NCBI GenBank assembly: GCA_963638355.1
Contig: CAVHRT010000048.1
Coordinates: 1 to 12,589, forward strand
Source: W0P28-013 sp963638355
GTDB taxonomy: Bacteria > Bacteroidota > Bacteroidia > Bacteroidales > Paludibacteraceae
Reading direction: 5' to 3'
DNA: 12,589 nucleotides
Below the pieces are notes generated by a model. It had not been told where the DNA came from. It did no database searches and saw only the letters and a list, made by a program, of their open reading frames with translations. Positions within the stretch are counted from its first letter, which is position 1. Each line of letters begins with the position of its first letter. Both the position numbers and the translations under genes were made by a program. Shown here in pieces: positions 6,979 to 11,855 of this stretch.

Positions 6979-8091
6979 CTACTCCTGTCCTCCAAACTCC
7001 ATCAAATAGGCTTTGATAAAGGCATCGATGTCGCCGTCCATCACGGCATTCACATTCGAGGTTTGGTAGTCGGTGCGGTGGTCTTTCACGCGGCGATCGT
7101 CGAACACATACGAGCGAATTTGCGAACCCCATTCAATCTTCTTCTTGCCAGCCTCAATCTTGGCGGTCTCTTGGCGGCGTTTTTCGAGTTCCAACTCGTA
7201 GAGTTGCGATTTCAGCAGACGGAGCGCATTCTCTTTGTTCTTCGGTTGGTCGCGGCTCTCGGTGTTTTCGATGACTATCTCGTCTGGCTCGCCCGTGACG
7301 GGATTGCGGAAAGTGTAGTGCAAACGCACGCCGCTCTCCACCTTGTTTACATTCTGTCCGCCAGCGCCGCTCGAACGGAAAGTGTCCCACGACAGGTTGG
7401 CGGGCGAAATTTCAATCTCGATGGTATCGTCGACCAGCGGCACCACGAACACCGACGAGAACGAGGTCATGCGCTTGCCTTGGGCGTTGTAGGGCGACAC
7501 GCGCACCAAACGATGCACGCCATTTTCGCTCTTCAGATAGCCATAGGCATAGTCGCCATCGACTTCGAAAGTGATGCTTTTGATGCCCGCTTCGTCGCCA
7601 TCGATCAGGTGCGAAATGGTTACGCGGTAGCCGTGGCGTTCGCAGTAGCGCATATACATGCGCATGAGCATTTGCGCCCAGTCTTGCGCCTCGGTGCCGC
7701 CAGCGCCAGCCACTATCTTCACCACGGCGCCCAGCTTGTCCTCTTCGCGACGCAGCATGTTGCGCATTTCAAGGTCTTCGGTTAGTTGCAACGCGCGGTT
7801 GTAGGCGGCGTCCACCTCATCTTCGGTTACGGCCTCTTGGCGGAAAAAGTCGAGCGACACCTCCACCTCGTCGGCAGCGGCGCGCACTTCGTTGTAAGCT
7901 GTGATCCAGTATTTCAGACTGCGCACCTTTTTCATTTGCGCCTCGGCGCGTTTCTGGTCTTGCCAAAATTCGGGTGCTTGTGTTTTCAGCTCCTCTTCTT
8001 CGAGTTGCATCTGTTTGTTTTCGATGTCGAGATAGCGGCAAAGTGCCTCTACACGCTCGTTGAGCGATTTTTGTTGGTCGGAAGTTATCAT
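6979..8091 (-). CDS. prfB: Peptide chain release factor 2 (no programmed frameshift)
   Basis: RF2 recognises UAA and UGA in the ribosomal A site and releases the finished peptide. The 370-aa protein has an N-terminal helical domain (1-110), then AGAGGTEAQDW (128-138). The stop-codon-reading loop is SPY at 199-201, where E. coli RF2 has SPF. SSGAGGQNVNKVESGVR (240-256) contains the catalytic GGQ at 244-246, and WGSQIRSYVFDDRRVKDHRT (321-340) is the RF2-type tail. Most bacterial prfB genes need a +1 shift at an early in-frame TGA (CTT TGA). Here the matching stretch, CRYLDIENK (18-26), is read in one frame as TAT CTC GAC with no TGA, so autoregulation by frameshifting is absent. The ATG at 8091 gives a full-length family N-terminus. 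Three repeat families fill its 241-bp upstream gap. Confidence 0.96.
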   Translation of the reverse strand: MITSDQQKSLNERVEALCRYLDIENKQMQLEEEELKTQAPEFWQDQKRAEAQMKKVRSLKYWITAYNEVRAAADEVEVSLDFFRQEAVTEDEVDAAYNRALQLTEDLEMRNMLRREEDKLGAVVKIVAGAGGTEAQDWAQMLMRMYMRYCERHGYRVTISHLIDGDEAGIKSITFEVDGDYAYGYLKSENGVHRLVRVSPYNAQGKRMTSFSSVFVVPLVDDTIEIEISPANLSWDTFRSSGAGGQNVNKVESGVRLHYTFRNPVTGEPDEIVIENTESRDQPKNKENALRLLKSQLYELELEKRRQETAKIEAGKKKIEWGSQIRSYVFDDRRVKDHRTDYQTSNVNAVMDGDIDAFIKAYLMEFGGQE

Positions 8092-8100
8092 GTAGTAAGG

Positions 8101-8124
8101 TTGATGAGTTGATAGGTTGACGAT
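8101..8124. repeat. 8-bp TTGATRAG-type array before prfB
   Basis: Three degenerate 8-bp units (TTGATGAG, TTGATAGG, TTGACGAT) start 10 bp from the prfB start codon. A cleaner four-unit version precedes the nitroreductase gene at 11708-11739. Confidence 0.55.
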
Positions 8125-8199
8125 TTTTGCTTCGCAAGATTTTTGCTACGCTCGGCAAAACAAACGAGTTTGATTTTGCTCTCGCTTATCGCAAAAATT
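8122..8199. repeat. 78-bp structured dispersed element, copy 1 (upstream of prfB)
   Basis: This copy matches 10800-10877 at 71 of 78 positions, with no gaps and in the same orientation. It is packed with inverted repeats: TTGC/GCAA (8127-8130 and 8134-8137, loop TTC), TTTTGC/GCAAAA (8141-8146 and 8155-8160), CAAAC/GTTTG (8161-8165 and 8168-8172), and outer ends ATTTTTGC/GCAAAAAT. It lies 31 bp before the prfB ATG and so probably forms part of the prfB leader when transcription comes from upstream. Together with copy 2 it brackets the methyltransferase gene. Confidence 0.85.
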
Positions 8200-8203
8200 G
8201 AAA

Positions 8204-8224
8204 AGTTTAATGCGTTAGTGAAGG
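8204..8224. repeat. 21-bp shared intergenic block, copy 1
   Basis: The block begins AGTTTAATGCGTTAGTG and matches 11738-11758 at 17 of 21 positions. In both places it lies between the 8-bp array near the start codon and the TTTGAA array, so the two gaps share an ordered layout. Confidence 0.45.
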
Positions 8225-8249
8225 CTTGTACGGTAAAAATTTATTTTTC

Positions 8250-8276
8250 ATTTGAAGATTTGAAAATTTGAAGATT
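8250..8276. repeat. 9-bp period TTTGAARAT array, copy 2
   Basis: Three 9-bp units with the same wording as 2889-2915 but in a different order of variants. It lies 3 bp from hairpin element copy B; the same pairing is seen at 11785-11827. Confidence 0.7.
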
Positions 8277-8279
8277 GGG

Positions 8280-8335
8280 GCGGTGAGCTTGTCGAACCGC
8301 AAAATTGTCAATTATCAATTGTCCATTATCAATTA
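8280..8335. repeat. Composite hairpin + 7-bp array element, copy B (after the methyltransferase gene)
   Basis: The hairpin unit (8280-8300) differs from copies A and C by one loop base (GAGCTTG instead of GAGCCTG). Four 7-bp units follow: AATTGTC, AATTATC, AATTGTC and CATTATC (8303-8330). The methyltransferase stop codon (8333-8335 on the + strand) lies inside the next, partial unit. Confidence 0.8.
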
Positions 8336-10786
8336 TTTCAGAAATCCGTATTCGTAAATTTTTGGTTCTATCTTTTTGGCGAGTGTTTTCAGGTTTTGGC
8401 GCAGGGTGGCAATCAGCGCATTGTATTGTTCATCGGTGCTGGTGTGGTTCATCTTGCCTTTGTCGTCGCGACCCTGAAAATAGGCGCGTATGTCGTAGAG
8501 CGAGGCGTTGGCATTGTAGTCGCAGGCAGCGCAGGTTTGGTGATAGTAGCGCCACAGCGCACGTCCCGCCTGCAGCACGGCTTGCGCTTGGGGCGAGAAC
8601 TGCATTGGCGCGGTTGGCACAAGGCTGGTTTGCTCGGTGGTAAAAAGCGTATCTTGCACCGCACTGCTAGCCGCCGCCTTACCCGCCATGAAATCGCTCA
8701 TGAAATGCGAGGCAAATTTTTCGCGTGCCTCCACCTCCGCCTCGGTGTAGGGTATCCAGTGGTTCACGCCTTGCGTGCTAGTGATGCGATTTTGCCCGTG
8801 CAGCAGCGTGAACGCCAAACAATCGGACTGAAATTCGCTGTCGCTCTGCCAACCGTCGTTCGGAAACAAAAACTGGTCGCGGTCGTTCAACCATGTGGCT
8901 TCGATACAATGGCGGACGGCGAAATAAATAGCAAATTGCAAGAGGTTATGTTCGGAAATACAAAAACAATATCTTTCTTGTTGCTTAGAAAGAATTGTGA
9001 GCTGATTTTGATGTTGAAAATCGGAAGGAGAACTAACCAATAATCCTATTTCTTTTTTTTCTTCATCAAAAGTTTTTACCCACTTATTTAAACTTTGTTG
9101 TTTTTCGTCAAATGCGTAGAGATTTTTCTTTCCAAGATATTCGTCGTTGGCATCGTACACATCGGTTTGTGTTTGTGTGAAAGGTTCATTTTGAGCAGTG
9201 TTCCAAATCATAAAACCAATGGGAAACGTGCCTTTCACATTGTCGAAGGTTTTGGCAGGAACAACAAACATTTTTTCGAGACGTGCGCAGAATGTGCGTC
9301 GGAAATCCGAAAAATTTGCTGCTTGCAGAATTTTCAACTTTGAAAATTCTGCAAGCATACAGCCTGGGATTTCGCTGTAGATGCGTATGAAAAATTGGGC
9401 AAAGAGTTCGTTGCTGGCTTTGCCAATTTGGTTTTTGTATTTCAGATAGGTGCGGTTGCCAAGAGCCACGCCTGCTTTGTTTGCGCCAGTGCCAGTAACT
9501 GTGGTGGCTGTGGTGGCTTCGGCGTATGGTGGATTTATATAGACGACGAGTTTTTTGCGTCGTTCGGGGTCGGCAATAATCTCTTGCAGTGGTTGTGGCA
9601 GTTTTGTGAATTCGTCGTTCAGAAAGTCGAATTGGAACACATGGTTCGGTAGCAGGTTTGCGCCGTTGCGTATGCGTTCGTTCATCACATCTACATCTTG
9701 TTGGTCGAGTGTGCTAGCCCAGATGTTGTATTTGTTGGTGAGTCCAGCCAGCAGGTTGCCAGTGCCAGCGCAGCAGTCCCAAATGGTGTATTCGTCCTGC
9801 CAATTGTCGCCAAGCACAGCGGCAATGTATTGTTGGCTTTTTTCGACCCAAATTTGCGGCGTGAAAAATGCGCCTTTGCGTTCGCGCACATCTTGTGGCA
9901 CAAGCAGGTCGAGTCGGCTCACCATTAAATCCCAGCTCTCTTTTTGTGGCGGGCGTTTGTAGCGTTTCCAGAATTCGGCGTAGTGTTCAATGCCGTCTTT
10001 TTTGAAACGGAAGGTGTAGGCTATGTCGAGTCCCATGTTGTCCTTTCGTTTCAGTGTGTATTGTGCTGCGCGTGCATCGAATTCGATGTAGAAATTTTGC
10101 ACCGATGTGCAGTCGTCGTCCACGCAAGTGGTGCCGTTGTCGTCAATGTTTATTTCGGCTAGAAAAAAGTCGCGATCGTAGATGCTGTAGTTTTTTTTCA
10201 GCAGTTCCCAGTTGGCGTCGATGTGTGGCATTACCATGCTGCGCCAGCGTTGATAGATAAAGGTGTAGTTGTTTCGGTTTATTTGTGTCGATAGCAGGTT
10301 TTCGTTGCCGTCAAGTGTAAAGTTTTGTTTTATGAAGTTGGTGAGTTCGCGTTGGTCGTCGTAGCGAAAGGTGATGAGTTGTGTGCCGTCGATGGTGTGT
10401 CGCACGGTTTCGATGCTTTTTTCTGATACCGACGATGGCGTTTGTGTCCAGTCGAAGTCGTTCAGGTTGAACACAGGCAGCACATTGTGGTATTCGATGA
10501 AGGCGATTTTCTCGTTGTCGAAGCAGCCCGCGAATTTTGGCGGCGTTTGCAATTCGGCGTCTTGCTTTATGGTTACGAGCAGTTGTGTGAGCATGCGGTA
10601 GACATCGGTTGGTGTCTGTTTGGCTTCGGCCCACAGCAGGTATTCATTTCCAAAAAGAGATTTGCCGTTGGTTGGTACTTTCACGGCAAAATCGATGCGC
10701 CCGATGATGTCGGTGCAGTCGAACCGCTCGAACCAGTCGGCAGCCACTTTCAGTTTTAGTGCCTCTTCGCGAATGTTTTGGTACAT
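8333..10786 (-). CDS. Putative single-chain restriction-modification enzyme: N6-adenine DNA methyltransferase with nuclease-like N-terminus (type IIG-like)
   Basis: The 817-aa protein has a clear gamma-type N6-adenine methyltransferase core. Motif X is KGAFFTP (304-310), the SAM-binding motif I is WDCCAGTGNLL (336-346), Asp361 is in motif II position, and the catalytic NPPY is at 418-421. FDNVKGTFPIGFMIW (514-528) is a conserved block seen in large single-chain methyltransferases. The N-terminus (GRIDFAVKV, then LLWAEAKQ) gives Asp32 and Glu54-x-Lys56, a possible PD-(D/E)XK cleavage site. Residues about 530-690 are the likely DNA-recognition region; the C-terminus is helical. No hsdS, hsdR or partner gene lies nearby, so the enzyme may methylate and cut alone. 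Oddities: 30% GC at 8941-9120, a perfect 18-bp inverted repeat at 9320-9357, and 78-bp direct repeats on both sides. Methyltransferase activity is well supported; the nuclease assignment is tentative, and an orphan methyltransferase is the alternative. Confidence 0.82.
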   Translation of the reverse strand: MYQNIREEALKLKVAADWFERFDCTDIIGRIDFAVKVPTNGKSLFGNEYLLWAEAKQTPTDVYRMLTQLLVTIKQDAELQTPPKFAGCFDNEKIAFIEYHNVLPVFNLNDFDWTQTPSSVSEKSIETVRHTIDGTQLITFRYDDQRELTNFIKQNFTLDGNENLLSTQINRNNYTFIYQRWRSMVMPHIDANWELLKKNYSIYDRDFFLAEINIDDNGTTCVDDDCTSVQNFYIEFDARAAQYTLKRKDNMGLDIAYTFRFKKDGIEHYAEFWKRYKRPPQKESWDLMVSRLDLLVPQDVRERKGAFFTPQIWVEKSQQYIAAVLGDNWQDEYTIWDCCAGTGNLLAGLTNKYNIWASTLDQQDVDVMNERIRNGANLLPNHVFQFDFLNDEFTKLPQPLQEIIADPERRKKLVVYINPPYAEATTATTVTGTGANKAGVALGNRTYLKYKNQIGKASNELFAQFFIRIYSEIPGCMLAEFSKLKILQAANFSDFRRTFCARLEKMFVVPAKTFDNVKGTFPIGFMIWNTAQNEPFTQTQTDVYDANDEYLGKKNLYAFDEKQQSLNKWVKTFDEEKKEIGLLVSSPSDFQHQNQLTILSKQQERYCFCISEHNLLQFAIYFAVRHCIEATWLNDRDQFLFPNDGWQSDSEFQSDCLAFTLLHGQNRITSTQGVNHWIPYTEAEVEAREKFASHFMSDFMAGKAAASSAVQDTLFTTEQTSLVPTAPMQFSPQAQAVLQAGRALWRYYHQTCAACDYNANASLYDIRAYFQGRDDKGKMNHTSTDEQYNALIATLRQNLKTLAKKIEPKIYEYGFLK
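9320..9357. other. Perfect 18-bp inverted repeat inside the methyltransferase gene
   Basis: The arms TGCTTGCAGAATTTTCAA (9320-9337) and its exact reverse complement (9340-9357) are separated by only CT. The sequence encodes residues 477-489 of the methyltransferase, around LAEFSKLKILQA, just after the catalytic core and before the presumed recognition region. In the mRNA it would form a very stable hairpin, followed four bases later by a short A-U5 run. Confidence 0.9.
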
Positions 10787-10799
10787 TTTCTAGATTTCA

Positions 10800-10877
10800 G
10801 ATTTTTACTTCGTAAGATTTTTGCACCGCTCGGCAAAGCAAACAAGTTTGATTTTGCTCTCACTTATCGCAAAAATT
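10800..10877. repeat. 78-bp structured dispersed element, copy 2 (upstream of the methyltransferase gene)
   Basis: This is the second copy of the element at 8122-8199, 13 bp from the methyltransferase start codon. The seven differences include a matched pair, A10807 with T10813, that replaces G-C with A-T in the first small stem. Others fall in loops (10825-10826 and the centre of CAAACAAGTTTG), and one makes a G-T wobble. Confidence 0.85.
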
Positions 10878-10896
10878 CAGATTTCAGATTGCCGAA

Positions 10897-10913
10897 TCCA
10901 CAACTTTCTGCAG
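10897..10913. repeat. 17-bp dispersed motif, copy 2
   Basis: TCCACAACTTTCTGCAG matches 6115-6131 with one difference. It lies 20 bp beyond the 78-bp element in the gap between the nitroreductase and methyltransferase genes. The rest of this 252-bp gap is AT-rich with no other feature I can support. Confidence 0.6.
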
Positions 10914-11009
10914 TTGGTTATGGTTACCGAAAGTCATAGTCTTCGTCAAAAGTCATCGTTTAATTAAGTAATTGGAAATTAGATAATTAGGTAATAAAAT
11001 CCCTTATCC

Positions 11010-11037
11010 ACTTCTAACTTCTCACTTCTAACTTCTC
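11010..11037. repeat. 14-bp perfect tandem duplication touching the nitroreductase stop
   Basis: ACTTCTAACTTCTC occurs twice in succession, ending one base from the stop codon (11039-11041 on the + strand). The related wording ACTCCTCACTCCTAACTA lies next to the prfB stop at 6964-6981. Confidence 0.75.
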
Positions 11038-11038
11038 A

Positions 11039-11704
11039 CTATTTTCCGACCGTTTGTGCCAGAATTATTTCGTATTGTGCTGGATCGAGACCGAGAATTT
11101 GCAGCAGTTGGTCGGCTTTGTAGCTGCCGCGCGTAATCGATTTCAAGCCATTGGCGGCGCAGTAGAGGTTCACATTTTCGGCATAACCAGCGGCATCTTG
11201 TCCGCACAGAAACCAGCGGTGGTCGGCAGGAATGTCGGCTCCGCGCCCCGTATATTTGGCGTAGTTTGCCACATACACAAGGTTGAGCGGCGCAGCGAAG
11301 GCAAAATCCTGCATGGCAGCCAATTGGCGATGGTCGCCTTGTGCCACAAGCGTCAGTTTATGCTCTGCGGAGTTGTAGCGATACACGCCTTCCTCGAAAA
11401 ACGCATACACATCGATAGGGTAGAGTGCGAGTGCCGATGGCGCGGTCAGTTTGCCGTCGGCGCGATTGGTGCCAGCGGCAGCCCACAGTACTTCCGAAAC
11501 CTCTTCGAGCGAGAGCTTTTCGGCACTATATTCGCGGCTCGATTGACGCAGCGCAAGGGCTTCGTTCACGCTCAGTCCGCCTTTTTCGCGCGGCGCAACA
11601 AGCGCAATTTCATCGGTCATTTTCATCTCGGTTTGGTTTTGAGTTTGATTGTTGCACGCCACCAAAGTAGCAGCAGCGGCAAGGATTAGAATGGAATTTT
11701 TCAT
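11039..11704 (-). CDS. Nitroreductase-fold (SagB/ThcOx-like) lipoprotein
   Basis: This 221-aa protein joins a lipoprotein signal to a flavin oxidoreductase fold. Residues 1-17 (MKNSILILAAAATLVAC) are a short signal peptide with lipobox LVAC and lipidated Cys17, so it should sit on a periplasm-facing membrane. After a Gln/Asn/Thr linker, LSVNEALALRQSSREYS (44-60) has the Arg/Ser/Arg pattern that binds FMN phosphate in nitroreductases. VLWAAAGTNR (72-81), APSALALYPIDVY (88-100) and the closing LAQTVG (215-220) are also typical of the family. The acidic surface-export signal often seen after Cys in Bacteroidota is absent, so a periplasmic rather than surface location is likely. Substrate unknown. 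The start ATG at 11704 is preceded by an 8-bp repeat array. The glycosyltransferase gene is upstream, with a 144-bp gap. Confidence 0.88.
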   Translation of the reverse strand: MKNSILILAAAATLVACNNQTQNQTEMKMTDEIALVAPREKGGLSVNEALALRQSSREYSAEKLSLEEVSEVLWAAAGTNRADGKLTAPSALALYPIDVYAFFEEGVYRYNSAEHKLTLVAQGDHRQLAAMQDFAFAAPLNLVYVANYAKYTGRGADIPADHRWFLCGQDAAGYAENVNLYCAANGLKSITRGSYKADQLLQILGLDPAQYEIILAQTVGK

Positions 11705-11707
11705 GAG

Positions 11708-11739
11708 TTGATGAGTTGATAAGTTGATAAGTTGATGAG
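11708..11739. repeat. 8-bp TTGATRAG array (x4) ahead of the nitroreductase start
   Basis: Four successive 8-bp units (TTGATGAG, TTGATAAG, TTGATAAG, TTGATGAG) begin 3 bp before the start codon. They would make up nearly the whole proximal leader of the mRNA. Confidence 0.75.
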
Positions 11740-11758
11740 TTTAACGCTTTAGTGGTGG
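11738..11758. repeat. 21-bp shared intergenic block, copy 2
   Basis: The block begins AGTTTAACGCTTTAGTG and matches 8204-8224 at 17 of 21 positions. It lies in the same relative place, between the 8-bp array and the TTTGAA array. Confidence 0.45.
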
Positions 11759-11784
11759 TCTGTGAGGTAATTTCCTATTTATCC

Positions 11785-11855
11785 ATTTGAAGATTTGAAA
11801 ATTAGTGCGGTGAGCCTGTCGAACCGCAAAATTGTCAATTATCAATTGTCAATTA
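11785..11855. repeat. TTTGAA array plus composite hairpin element, copy C (after the glycosyltransferase gene)
   Basis: The TTTGAA block (11785-11803) is followed by the hairpin unit (11807-11827, loop identical to copy A) and then 7-bp units AATTGTC, AATTATC, AATTGTC (11830-11850). The glycosyltransferase stop codon (11849-11851) and its last two codons lie inside this array, so the repeat defines the protein's final residues. Confidence 0.8.

Noticed and set aside
8092..8332. CRISPR-like repeats
   Set aside because: Repeat units are 7-9 bp and directly adjacent, without spacers, and no cas gene is present.
9320..9357. The inverted repeat as an ordinary transcription terminator
   Set aside because: It lies mid-gene, the stem is AT-rich, and the U-run after it is short and displaced by four bases. 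Some attenuation cannot be excluded.
4909..10786. HsdR-N-like protein and methyltransferase as parts of one type I restriction system
   Set aside because: They lie on opposite strands about 3 kb apart with three unrelated genes between, there is no hsdS, and the small protein has no helicase domain.
11054..11689. 211-codon open frame on the + strand
   Set aside because: It is antisense to the nitroreductase lipoprotein, which has a clear signal peptide and family motifs. No promoter or domain supports the + strand frame.
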